NCBI GenBank assembly: GCA_035048495.1
Contig: CM068549.1
Coordinates: 14,727,103 to 14,791,102, forward strand
Direction of reading: 5' to 3'
Source: Euptelea pleiosperma
Taxonomy: Eukaryota; Streptophyta; Magnoliopsida; Ranunculales; Eupteleaceae
DNA: 64,000 bases
Part shown: positions 33,910 to 44,829 of the stretch, one piece after another
How positions within the stretch are numbered: the stretch's first letter is position 1
Layout: each line of letters starts with the position of its first letter
Program-made: the position numbers and the translations under genes
Notes under the pieces: model-generated
Seen by the model: only the letters and a program-made list of their open reading frames with translations
What the model was told of the DNA's origin: nothing
Databases searched by the model: none

Positions 33910-33931
33910 GGAGTTGCATGCGTGCAACTCC
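33910..33931. repeat. LTR hairpin (9-bp arms)
   Basis: Arms are GGAGTTGCA and TGCAACTCC, loop TGCG. It is the third member of the series in this LTR. Confidence 0.8.
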
Positions 33932-34535
33932 AGCGACTCCTTCTTCCGTAGCCACCAAAGTCACAACGGCCTCACTTGGCCCGTTTTCATGGCCATCCCT
34001 TCCTCGGGATGATTCACTCAAGATAAGTTCAAAGGTAAAAAAAAAAATAAAAAAATCTCTTTCTCTCTCTACCATTTTATTTCTCTCTATCACTTTCTCT
34101 CTCTTCCCTAGGTTCTCTCTCTAGAACCTTAACTTTCTCTCTACTTTCCCTCTCTAAATCCTCCCTTTCTCTCTCTAATTTTCATGCTTTCTAATTAGGT
34201 TTTTTTGATGTTTTATGATTATATGCACATTTGATAAATCAATAAAGCAATTTGATTATTATGTTTTGGTGTTTTTCAGTGCATATTAATCTAGAAATTG
34301 TCACTAAAATCATGTTTTCAATCACCACTCTCACCTCTCCATGATTTTCTAGCAAAAATTCTATCATTTTATGTTCAAATTTGCGCTAACCCGACTAATC
34401 CTAAGTGCGGATCGACATCCGACACAAGCCACTGTGCAAAATTGCTCATTTTACAGTTTAAAAGTCTCGGATTAATTACAAATTTGTTGAGATTAGGGTT
34501 TCCGTAACCAACGACGTGGGAAAAACCTAGTTTCA

Positions 34536-34790
34536 CACCCAAATCTATAAAAAGAACCTGTAGTCCTAACACCTGAAGTTGTAAAGGGACTTGTAGTCCT
34601 AACACCCAAATCTATAAAAAGGACCTGTAGTCTTAACACCTGAAGCTGTAAAGGATCATATAGTCTTAAACGCTTGAAGCCTTTAAGCGTGTAATTAGTC
34701 ATAAATGATCAATGCATATTTAGAATCGCTAGCAACACGCAAAGTATTCGGATCTGTAGTCCTAACACCTGAAGCTGTAAAACCTGTGGA
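34536..34790 (+). repeat. Minisatellite derived from copia RT coding sequence, right part
   Basis: It continues the 33/34-bp alternating units after the right CACCC target duplication. After four units comes a diverged stretch (34659-34750). A final partial unit runs in frame into RT (TPEAVKPVEYKWVF). Confidence 0.78.
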
Positions 34791-36396
34791 ATACAAGTGG
34801 GTGTTCATATGAAAATATAATGAAAAAGTTGAGATCGTCAACTATAAGGCACGACTTATAGTACAAGGTTTTTAAGAGATCTGACATCAATTATGAAAAA
34901 ATATTTTCCAATGTCATGGATACGATTATAATTCAATTCTTAATTTGTCTAGTAGTCTTAGAAGGACTCGACATATAACTTATGGGCGTGGTTACAATAT
35001 ATCTATATTGACAAAAATCTATATGAAAGTCCTAGAATGACTCAAATTGTCTGAAGCAAATGGCATGAAGCCACGTAACATATTTGTACGCAATCAAACT
35101 ACGACAATCCATGTATGGATTAAAGCATTGCGGACACATGTATTATATATTATCGCCTCATCGAATATCTAATAAAAGAATGATATGTTAACAAATCAAA
35201 TATGCCTGTGCATTTTCACTAAGAAAGTAGAAATCGAATTTACTATTATCGCACTGTATGTAGACATGCAATATGAATCTTGTTGAACTCTTGAAGTGCT
35301 CACAGAAATCTCTGTATACCTGAATAAAGAATTTGAGATAAGAGATTTTAAAAAAATAAAATGCTATCTCGGCCTATAGATCGAACATCTCTCAAGTGAA
35401 ATCTTTGTACACTAATCCACATACGCCGAAAAATTCATGAAGTGCTTTAACATGGGTATACTTAAAGCTCACCCACCGAGTTCTTCAATGATTGTCCGAT
35501 CACTTAACGTTAAGATGCACATTTTTCATCCTCAAGAAGATGAAAAAACACTCATCGGTCCCAATGGACCATATCTCAACACAATTAATTCCCTAATGCA
35601 CTTGGCCCAGCATTGCATTCTTGGACAACGTATCGACAATATACAGTTTTGCAACAATTCTATGCCGACACTAGATATCTTTCTGATCCTCATAAGGCTT
35701 TATCACAAACAAGATATCTATTCACTGACGACAACACATGAATCTCATGGTGATCCATCAAGTAGACTGTGGTCACCACGTCTTCGAATCACTCAATGAA
35801 GTTAGCTGCAAATACAAATGGTTGAGATCTGTAGCTCACCATATTCGGAACACATGTGGTTTCTCTTCAATTACAGACATCATGACGACGTTGTATGGAT
35901 ATAATCTAGCATATATCGCACAGATTAAAACTGGGTATACCAATGGTGAAAGAACCAATCATATCTCACTAAAGTTATTTTTACACTCATGAGCTCTTGT
36001 AGAGCCGCGATATTGACATAAAGTAAATACATTCAAAATGACAATCTTGCAGATATGTTTACCAAGGCACCACTTACATCAACATCCAAGAAATTGGTAT
36101 TTTGAATCGACATGCGTCAACTCCAAGACTTTTCTAGTATGGCATGCTCAAATCAGGGGGTGCATCAATGAAATAGGATGATCATATTCTAAAAGGACTT
36201 TTTGTGTACTTCTTTTTCCTTCGATCAGGTTTTATCCCACTGAGATTTCTTGACAAGGTTTTAATGAGGCAGTCTCAAACGTATTCGCCATAATCCATTG
36301 ATACACTGTACTCTTTTTCCTTTGATTGGGTTTTATCCCACTGGATTTTCTTGACCAGGTTTTAAGGAGACGGTTTCCACAAAGCGGCGGACATCT

Positions 36397-36408
36397 AAGG
36401 GGGAGTGC
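36397..36408 (+). other. Polypurine tract of the copia fossil
   Basis: AAGGGGGAGTGC stands immediately before the LTR start TGTAAATG, as expected for a copia PPT. Confidence 0.6.
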
Positions 36409-36624
36409 TGTAAATGTAATTAACATCCGTAAGTGATGGCTGACCGTCACTCATTATGACGTCAATTAGACTACAAACTTGAATGTAGACTTCAATGTTG
36501 TAACTCCCTCGTGGGGCTATCTATATGTATGCTTCGATCAATAGAATATATGAGAAATCCATCTCATTCACAATGGAAATGGATTAAATTGTCTTTGTTT
36601 TAATTGGACACGTGTTCTTTAACA
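36409..36624 (+). repeat. LTR of the copia fossil, followed by a PBS
   Basis: It runs from TGTAAATG to TTTAACA, about 216 bp. It is preceded by a PPT, so it is a 3' LTR of the element to its left. It is followed at 36632-36642 by TGGTATCAAAG, close to the initiator-Met-tRNA PBS, so it is also positioned as a 5' LTR. This again suggests a shared-LTR tandem arrangement, now decayed. Confidence 0.6.
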
Positions 36625-36631
36625 TCGAATT

Positions 36632-36642
36632 TGGTATCAAAG
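36632..36642 (+). other. tRNA-Met-like primer binding site
   Basis: TGGTATCAAAG differs from the common TGGTATCAGAG by one base, seven bases after the LTR end. Confidence 0.55.
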
Positions 36643-38172
36643 TTTTGATATCGACTTCGTCATCGTAGATTTACCCTCTACAAAATGCCAGTACCATGCA
36701 ACTACTTCAAAGCCAACGTGATGCCGATTAGTGTGATTACCAAGATATTGGCGAAACCTCATATAATCAAGAATATATGTATCTATAAACACATGAAAAC
36801 CAATAATTTCAGAATTTATTCCAACATATAGTACCCTTGTCTATTTCACATTTGGTCTACCATGTGTTGGCACATTGAACTTATTTTTGGTCTTGCTTTA
36901 GTGACCAATCTCGGTCAACGGTCACTAAAGCATGCACATGCACTTGAGAAGTACCCATGATAACCTTTACAAGACTATTTTATAAAATATTAAATCTCAA
37001 AATTTAAAATAAAAGTTCTCTAAAGTGTAGGCCCGTGAGCCTACAACAATCTGACTCAGCCCATTTTTTAGGCCCAAGCCCGACTTTCCCTGTGTATATG
37101 TCCAGTGCACCTACTCTAAGGGTCAAGCCTGGGCTTGACATTTGAAGCTTGGCCCAGCCTGGCCCTTACCCATTTCATTAGGCCCGGCCCATGCTGTGTG
37201 CCCTCTCTTTTGTGCCCAAGATACTCCAGCCCTGCCTGGCCCTTAGCCCGATACACCTAAGGACCAAGGATCGGGCCTGGGCTTGGGATTTCATTTGTGT
37301 CCCAACACGGCTTGACCTATTTAAATATCGACCCATAAGGAGCCCACCCGCTAGCGGGTCGGCCTAAACCCATTTACACCCCTACTCAAATGTACAGGCT
37401 TTAATGACGGAGATGGGTCACTAAAGGAAGTGACCAAAAGTGGGCTGTGCATATTTCTACAAGCAGACCTTGAATTTTAGAGTCTATTTTTTGTCACAAA
37501 GGTCGTCTTATCACCGTCGATAACAATTGAAAAACGTGTTTTAAAATTTAAATTTTTTGAAAACAATGTCAATACATTCTTCAAGGTATATTTGTTAGGA
37601 TTCAATCACCCTAAAAACAATAAACATGGATCTAGAACTCTAGAACGTGATCAACTCCATTTGATCGAACAACATCATTAACGATATACCTTTATAGCCG
37701 TTTGATTGATGTGTGAGCTAGATCCGACGATCGAGATCGATTTCCAAGCTTGATGAACTTTGGAGAGGGGAACTTCTTTGTTCTTCCTTTGCCAAAATCG
37801 ATGAGACTGGAAATGGCTTGGTGAAGAGAGGGACGCCCCTTCCTATACACCTTTGATTTCTCACATTAGTGATACCCTTAGCTAGGGTACGATCACTTTT
37901 TGCCAAAGCAAACCACCGTTGGATTCTCATAATACACACCCGACAAGGACTGTCTCGTGAGCCTGTCATAAAAGGGTATATCATGGGAGCCCAACCCTAT
38001 ATCCAAACCCAACCTACAGAGTTTGCCCCACGTTGAATAAATGATAATCATGAACACTAATAATTATATTCCGAATGTGTTAGGTAATTGAGCACCCACT
38101 TATACCCCTAGATCAGAGAAAATATTTGCTGGCCCCGGGGACTTCACCCTCGCACAAAATGCCATATGGACT
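36643..38172. other. Intergenic repeat-like DNA, no gene recognised
   Basis: 37020-37390 is rich in GGCCC and GCCCGG phrases (AGGCCCAAGCCCGAC, TTAGGCCCGGCCCATG), a degenerate dispersed repeat type common in plants. 37560-38160 may be old LTR sequence. The ORF at 37718-37984 (-) has no recognisable domain. Confidence 0.4.
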
Positions 38173-38181
38173 AAGTTAAAG

Positions 38182-38557
38182 GGGTTGGGCTCCAGGACCA
38201 GCCTTGACCCAATATGAGCCACGTGGCACACTCTTAGAGGACTCTGACTGTATGGATATTTGGCCAGTCCCTAGATGGACCTATAAACCAAAAATCAACC
38301 TGATTAGTGATTTCTATGCTCTGGATTGGACTTGTTTTCATGGGTTGATCTCCACTGGGGGAATTTGAGCAGTCTTTGAGGTACAAATATCCAAAGGTTC
38401 GAAATCAGTATTCAAGCTGATTTTTGGTTTGTTGGTCTACCTAGGTACTGGCCAAACATCCATACGGTCAGAGTCCTCTAAGAGTGTGCCACGTGGCTTA
38501 TATTGTGTCCTGTAATGGGGGCCGGTCAAAAAAAGGGCAGTCCCTGGAGCCCGACCC
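38182..38557. mobile_element. Palindromic MITE, copy 4, with GGGTYGGGCTCC ends
   Basis: The core (about 38209-38509) is a complete copy of the palindromic family with CCACGTGG at both ends. Outside it, GGGTTGGGCTCCAGG and, reversed, GGGTCGGGCTCCAGG form terminal repeats. Flanks aagttaaag and tagtttaag match at 7 of 9 positions, fitting a MULE-like 9-bp target duplication. Confidence 0.65.
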
Positions 38558-38592
38558 TAGTTTAAGGCCAACTGACTTTATGGATGTTTGGA

Positions 38593-38812
38593 CTAAGGTT
38601 TAAAAATTGGCCGTTATAACGAAAATAACGGCAGTTATAACGGATTCGGACCTACCCTGTTATGTTACATACCGTTAAAACGCCCAGAAAATAACTGCTG
38701 TTATAACAAAAATAACGGCCATTATTTTTCCATTATAACGAAAAGAACGACCGCTATTTTCTGGAAAATTTTGTGAAAACAAAGGCCATTTTTTCCATTT
38801 TTTTCCCGTCAT
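38593..38812. mobile_element. TTATAACGG-rich palindromic element, copy B (truncated)
   Basis: It starts CTAAGGTTTAAAAATTGG and has the typical GGCCGTTATAACGAAAATAA phrases. The right terminal repeat is missing. The preceding GATGTTTGGACT is the palindromic MITE's sequence, so it probably inserted in a MITE. Confidence 0.55.
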
Positions 38813-38871
38813 TTGGGTACATGGCATAAAGCACGCAACCATTGTGCCCTTATGACAGTCCTTTAAAAACT

Positions 38872-39005
38872 CGAGTAAAACTTTGATGACAGGACCCTCT
38901 CATCGAGGCCAATGACAGGGCACAATATGAGCAACGTGGCACACTCTTACAGGACTCTGACCGTACGGATGTTTTTCCAATCCCTAGGTGGACCTACAAA
39001 CCAAA
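38872..39005. mobile_element. Palindromic MITE, copy 5 (left half)
   Basis: It begins GAGTAAAACTTTGATGAC and runs through ACACTCTTACAGGACTCTGA to GTGGACCTACAAACC. The right half is absent. Confidence 0.6.
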
Positions 39006-39280
39006 ATCACATCAACACTCGATACAGTAATATGCTCGTCCTATGTGGTAGACGACCTACATTGATTGGTTCACACTATGGTGTGGCCACACATTGATCA
39101 GTCAAAAACTAAGCGGTAACCACTTTGATCACTACATTATCTGGTCAATCTCAATTTCACACCTGCCCGGATTGCATGTTAATTCATTGCTATTGGTTCG
39201 GTTGGGGCTAGAGCAAGAAAGAAAAGAAAATGATTGTCTTTTAACCAGCGCCCCCTTTTGGGTACGGATGTTTTTCCAAA

Positions 39281-39549
39281 CCCTGCTTGGTTCACTGCAT
39301 TGAGATGCATTTTGCACTCCGGTGCAAATGCAGTGAGTGGCAATGCACTCACTTGCCACAGTTTTTGGGCTGCACTTGCATCTATCTTGTTAAAGGGCTG
39401 CACTTGCATCTATCTTGTTAAAGAGTTTGTAAGGGCTTGGTAACCACTTGCACGCCAGCTCATTTGCACGCCCCCAATCAATCATGTGCATTCCAAAATT
39501 GTGGCAAATGAATACATTTGCATCCCAGTGCAGCGAACCAAGCACGGGG
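39281..39549. mobile_element. Small inverted-repeat element (hAT-like MITE candidate)
   Basis: The left end CCCTGCTTGGTTCACTGCA pairs with the right end (reversed CCCGTGCTTGGTTCGCTGCA), extending to GATGCA over about 29 bases. Inside is a 28-bp tandem duplication (39367-39394, 39395-39422). I did not find a clear target duplication. Confidence 0.5.
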
Positions 39550-39927
39550 ATGCATTCTACACTCCAGTGCAAATGCGGTGAGTTGCATTGCAGTCATTTA
39601 CCACTTATCACTTACCAGTGTAATCTGGCCCATGGATTATTTTGGCCCATTCATTCTAATAAGATAAAATCAGACGGCTATCTTTGTTTTCAAGGTTAAA
39701 GACTTGTATGTAAAGTTATCTTCAGTTGTTTTTTTAGGTATTGTGAGTGATGAGAGTTGAGTTTTTGGGTTTCTTATGTTCCTCTTGTAAAATCAAGAGA
39801 TTTATTCCCTTCGTTGGTGATCGATCTCCAGACGTATCCCGCATCATATAAACTACGTATTGTGGTTTGCTTGTTTCTTATTTTTCCTTCTTTTAGCTTT
39901 GCATCTAATGGTGTTAGATGTATTAGA

Positions 39928-40293
<366 letters not shown>

Positions 40294-41280
40294 AATGTAT
40301 CAAGTCCATAATGAGAATTTTATTTTTGTTTGTATTTTCTAGATTCTTCAATTTTAGTCTCTTAACTCCATTAGGATTATATTTAGACAAGCAAGTCAAG
40401 TTAGGGTTAAGAAATTTCAATTTAAAAGTCAAGTTTGAGCAATTAGGAGAGTTTCTAATTTCTAGGTTTAGGGAAGTTGAAATGGAGTAAAAGAAGCCAA
40501 TCCTACCAGGATTTTATCTTCACTTTTTGGCCGATGCCAACAAGACTATGATGCCCAAATACTGATGTCGATATGGACAAAGATATGGGAAGCAGGGATA
40601 GGACTCGACATTTTCCAAAATTAAGGCTAAGGATATGGATACGGGTACCCTACGAATTTCTTAAAAATTATGGCATGGATAATTTCACATAATATGTTAT
40701 AAAGTGTACACACAGAGATGCACAAACGTGTGTCAAACATACAATAAAAAGGCGTATGATAATACAAAAAAGTGGTATAAAATATTTTATTTTAAATTAC
40801 TTATAAAATGAACACTGCTGCAATATTGATTTAAACTAATGTTAATATTAATATACTATTTTTGTGACTGTTAAAAAATCCTACCCATGTCATATCCTAT
40901 GGATACTGGTACTTTGGTAAGACACAGGTATTCGGGTATCATAGCAACAAGATCAATGGTACTAATCCGCATCATTACCACTCTGTTAACTGAATCCACA
41001 TCTTAAATCTATCCCCATGCAACACCCCACAATCCTTAGGTAGAAATCGGCTTAGCCACCTCACATGCAAGTCCCTCTTGGGCCACATGTAAGCTCCATC
41101 ATCCCTTGCTCCAACAATACTCCATCAAGCCAATGCAAGGTCCCCATTGCAAGCCTCACCCACCAAATATGCCCCTCGCTAGACCAAGAAACTCCATAGA
41201 TATAGGTGGTGTCAGACATTGGGGCTTCAACCATAGAGAGACATCGCCCAAAGAACTAGACAACCACCAAACATATCCTC
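40294..41280. other. Intergenic DNA, no gene recognised
   Basis: AT-rich and without convincing ORFs. Near 41200 the reading frame runs into a LINE-like fragment. Confidence 0.4.
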
Positions 41281-41995
41281 CACCCTTGAGAAGGATATTT
41301 ATTATGAATAAAACATTATTAGGAAAATGGCTGTGGAGGTTTAATGAGGAGGATTTAGCTCTTTGGAGGCAGGTTATTGGTCAAAATTTGGTTGCGCGAT
41401 TGGCAAAGAGATACTTTGCTGGCATGAATTGTTATTTCTCTGATAGCAATGGAGAAATTCAATAGGCTCTGCAATTTAGAAGAAACTTGCTGGACAGAGA
41501 GATTGACAAGTGTGGGGCAGTGCTTCTTAGCCGGCTTGAAGGGTTCTGTTGAGACCAAGGGCAGAAGTATGATCGTGTCTGGACTCTGGAGTCGGGATCA
41601 CAAAGGAAAATTCGGGGAGAAAGTCAATTCCTACTAGGGTGGAGGCGTTTGTTTGGACCGTGGTTCTGGATAAAATCTAGACGGTCGATCACCTAAACAT
41701 GACATGACGATTCCTGATAGATGTCTGATGGGCAAAGCCCAAGATGAGTTAGTTAATCGTTTTCATCAATTGCAATTTCGCTTGGGAAGTGTGAGCATTT
41801 TTCTTCTGGCATTTGGCAATTATTGGGTTATGCATAGGGAGATAGGGGTCATTTTTTCTTCTTGGGAATCTGGGCCATTTGGTACCGAAAAACTATGGAA
41901 GATCATGCCTTACGTAGAATTTTTTAAGATCGCATCAGATCTTTGCCGGAGGTGTGCAAGGCTATTGGTAGGCTGTTAGTAGATTTGGTGCTACT
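41281..41995 (+). pseudogene. L1-type LINE remnant (C-terminal RT / zinc-knuckle region)
   Basis: 41300-41400 reads NKTLLGKWLWRFNEEDLALWRQVI, a motif typical of the region after RT in plant LINEs. Further on come an LDREIDKCGAVLLSRLEGF-like stretch and, near 41860-41990, WAIWYRKTMEDHALRR and LPEVCKAIGRLLVD. There are several frame changes and stops and a missing middle part. It is dead on arrival or decayed, and 5' truncated. Confidence 0.65.
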
Positions 41996-42130
41996 ATTAG
42001 AAGAGTTCAATGGCATTAAGCTTGGGTAAACAGAACGGTCTGGGTGTCATAGCAACTAAGAGGTTATGCAAGACCAATTTGCAATGGTGCATTTGTAAAG
42101 GAACTCCAAAAATCTGAGACAAAAAACAAA

Positions 42131-42433
42131 GGGAGTGCATATTCGCGCACCCCATTTCCTGTTGGGGCGGACTCCTGGTCGGGGGCACACCCCAAAACAA
42201 GAAATCTCTCTTTTAGACGAGTAAAACTTAGTTGACCGACAACCGCCCTAGGTGGACCTACAAACCAAAAATCAACCGGATTAGTGATTTCAAACCTTTT
42301 GATCTTGTACCCCAAATAATGGTAGATAATGCTTAAATTTCTACGGTTAAAATCAACCCATGAAAATGACTCCAATCCAATGCTTAGAAATCACTTATCA
42401 GGTTGAAAATGGGGTGTGTGAATATGCACTCCC
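42131..42433. mobile_element. Palindromic MITE, copy 6, with a different terminal repeat
   Basis: The ends are GGGAGTGCATATTCGCGCAC and, reversed, GGGAGTGCATATTCACACAC, followed by CCCATTT on both sides. The core has the family's GTGGACCTACAAACCAAAAA and GATTAGTGATTTC. The flanks do not give a convincing 9-bp duplication. The terminal sequence differs from that of copy 4. Confidence 0.65.
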
Positions 42434-42750
42434 TTCAATAAACTACATCTTAGATACATAAAATATGAAAACTGTCCCATTTTAACAATGAAATTTGACA
42501 CTTTATGTTACTAATACAACATGTCAACAACGCAATACACGAGATAAGAACAAGTCATACAAATCGGAATCTGGAAGAGAGTAGTACTAGAACTACTTTT
42601 AGATACAGTAAATAGACAGGAAATATTTTCGGTACCTGATCGAATGTCGAGGGATCAGTTGGTCAGGAATTTCGCAAGATTGTTTTTATTTGACTGATCG
42701 AATTAGGATTGGTTCATCACGACTTAACCTTGAGAACTTTACTTGGTCGA

Positions 42751-44706
42751 TCAAATCTGGAAAATACTTGTTTGGAACCGCTCATCATATAATCTCCAAT
42801 GCCCATACCTCTCTGTATGGAAAACGGACCTGGGGATATAGAAATTGGGTTTCACAAGCTTCTTCAAATTCTTCAGGTTAGCAGATGCGTTTTCCATATC
42901 ACGGCTAGTCATGTTTGCACACCCGAACAGATCAAAGTATTCCAACTTCAGACAACCTTCAGAGATTGAAGTAACGCCACGGACTGATAGCTTGGAGAAT
43001 CGAAGCTCTAGGTGCTCCAAATTTGGCATGAACTTTCCAATTGCAGCAGCTTCTGTATCCCCGTCTTGAGGACAAGCATTCAGATACTCATTTGGGACAA
43101 TTCCGACATGCTGGGAAGGATCTAGCCAATTCATCAGGTTTCGTTTCAATATCTTGAGGTTTGGGCACTTGCTTCCAATCAACTCTAGAGATGCATAAGA
43201 TATTTCATAGCAGTAGCTGATGTCCAGTTCCGTCAGCATGGGGCACCCAGATGCTATCTTAGCAATGGATGTATCAGTCACGTTAGGGCAACTCTTGATT
43301 GAAAGAACTTGCAGGTTTGGGCATCTGCAAATGCAGTAAGAGCAAGTTATACTTTGCATGTACAGGATTACAGGGAGCAAATGCTTAAGAGAAAAATTTT
43401 CAAGACTGCCTATAAGACAGGATTGAAGTCCATGTATTTGTGTGTCCGGCAGCTTCGGTTGATGGGCTGTACTCTCGTCCAACAGAAGGCCTACCAATTG
43501 AATAGTCCCGATCAATGAGTCACCAGGCCTCAGTGCGTCACATGTAGATGGGTTTTGATAGTAATCATGCACGGAATTTAATTCACAATTCCCCCACAAA
43601 ACACAAAGAATGCTCATTTTCTTTACACAACTTTCTATAAATTGACCATAGAGAAGAATGGCGGATAAATGTAGAAACATGAATGGAGAATCAGGGAACA
43701 TTGGTGATCAATCTGACTATGAACAGGTAATGGCGACGAATCAGCTACATTCAACAAAATCGAAGTTATCACCATTACAATTTTTGTTAAGATAGCATAA
43801 TCTAGAACTGTTCTTCTACACTTCAACACCAAATACAACCAATTTATTTTGGGCTTGTGATTCAATAAGCTCAATTGCACATGTGGTCAGTCCCACATAG
43901 TCGAGCTTTCTGAATCATTTCCCCTTTTTTCTACCAAACTTGACACCTCAATTTAATTTCATTCAAATTCAATAATCAAAACCTTAACCCTATAGGGGAT
44001 TCAATTTCAACAATCAGATCAGAACACCGTAACATATCAGAGACAATATTCTGAAAACCGCGATGAGCTCTCAAAATTCTCATCCGGAAACCAATCGAAA
44101 AGCCCTACACCTAAATTAACAGAGAAACACCAACACCTACTAATAACAAATTCCAACCCTACTATATAAAAAAAAAAGGATAAATTCAATGAATATATTC
44201 AAGAATTGGAACCCTGATACGAACATGACATTCAAATTCAACATTCAAACCCTAACCCCAGCAGACAACCGAAGGCCAAATTCAAACCCTAACCTCAATT
44301 AGCGATCCCATCAAACCCTAACTCTAGATACAAAAACCATAACCCTAACAAAATCGTACCTTTCGGCGGCGAAAGCGAGAGAGCTGTCGGAGCAATGTCT
44401 GATGCGGATCTCCTTGATAGCTCCGCTGCTCCAATCGACTACGGATCGGAGCATGGCATCGATCTTTCTCTCGAAACCGCTAGACCACCAGAGAGGTGAC
44501 TCGGTGCCGGATTCGAATCTCGGTTCGAGGTCGAAAACGGAGAATAGAGAAGGGTCCTTGCAGGCATGGAGCCACGACTTGCAGACGAGCATGGCTCCTC
44601 TCCATCTGTCGTCCAAGCTCAGCCTCGACAGTATGTTTGTCAGGCACTCGTGAGTCAACTCGGCCCAGTCCGAACCGCTGCTTTCGCCGCCTCCTTCCTC
44701 CTCCAT
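42751..44706 (-). CDS. SKIP1: F-box/LRR protein SKIP1-like (2 exons: 44706-44360, 43324-42751)
   Basis: This is a substrate-recognition subunit of an SCF (SKP1-CUL1-F-box) ubiquitin ligase. The F-box is near the N-terminus (WAELTHECLTNILSRLSLDD, then W..AMLVCKSW). It is followed by LYR-like W-rich and LRR segments (CPNLQVLSIKSCPNVTD, CPMLTELDISYCYEIS, CPNLKILKRN, MPNLEHLELRFSKLS). The order matches Arabidopsis SKIP1. Splicing is GTACG (44359) to TTTGCAG (43325), joining AG to A of an Arg codon. The two exons total 921 nt, 306 codons plus stop. An upstream in-frame ATG at 44760 would add 18 residues, but the start at 44706 fits the family better. It looks intact, in a TE-rich setting. Confidence 0.85.
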
Positions 44707-44829
44707 TGGAGAATTTGGGAGATTCTTGGTTTGGGATTTGGGATATCGTATTGCAGCCATATACGCAATTGATGGCTAATCAGGGGTATTTTGGTCATAT
44801 AAATATTTCATACACTAGGTGACTCTGAG

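Larger units (their letters stand above)
31624..34535 (+). mobile_element. Solo Athila-family LTR, 2,912 bp, TSD CACCC
   Basis: It is homologous to the LTRs of the tandem array but in the opposite orientation. It starts TAATATTCGCTCAAAAGTGC (the array has TGATATTCGC) and ends ACCTAGTTTCA. Flanking CACCC is perfect. It is considerably more diverged than the array copies. It preserves the ACGT-motif cluster, TATAAA at 31805-31810, a degenerate tRNA-like segment (32065-32140) and three TGCAACTCC hairpins. Polypyrimidine and GAA/CTT tracts (32940-33180) generate the long low-complexity ORFs, which I do not regard as genes. Confidence 0.9.
30450..36408 (+). pseudogene. Ty1/copia fossil (pol linker, RT, RNase H), split by insertions
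   Basis: The 30579-30650 segment reads ESSTVCLKRDRPVGIKD, the conserved linker between integrase and RT of a copia lineage. 31054-31448 continues it (TALKEAHVPINKVISINYV). 34770-36100 holds RT and RNase H with KPVEYKWVF, VNYKARLIVQGF, FEIRDF, IEHLSSEIFVH, a GPYLNTI-like segment, WLRS.AHHIRNTCG and IAQIKTGYTNGERT. It ends with a decayed NLADLFTKA-like stretch and a PPT (36397-36408). There are many stops and frame changes, so it is old. It is interrupted by a 352-bp solo LTR (30697-31048), by minisatellite expansion, and by a 2.9-kb solo LTR (31624-34535). Confidence 0.82.

Noticed and set aside
37020..37390. GGCCC-rich segment as a structured RNA
   Set aside because: The phrases are degenerate repeats without a consistent fold. 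This type is common in plant intergenic DNA.
43325..43701. Longer N-terminus for the 316-codon SKIP1 exon ORF
   Set aside because: This part is intron read-through. The true upstream exon (44706-44360) joins at the TTTGCAG acceptor and gives the conserved AAERCPNL sequence.
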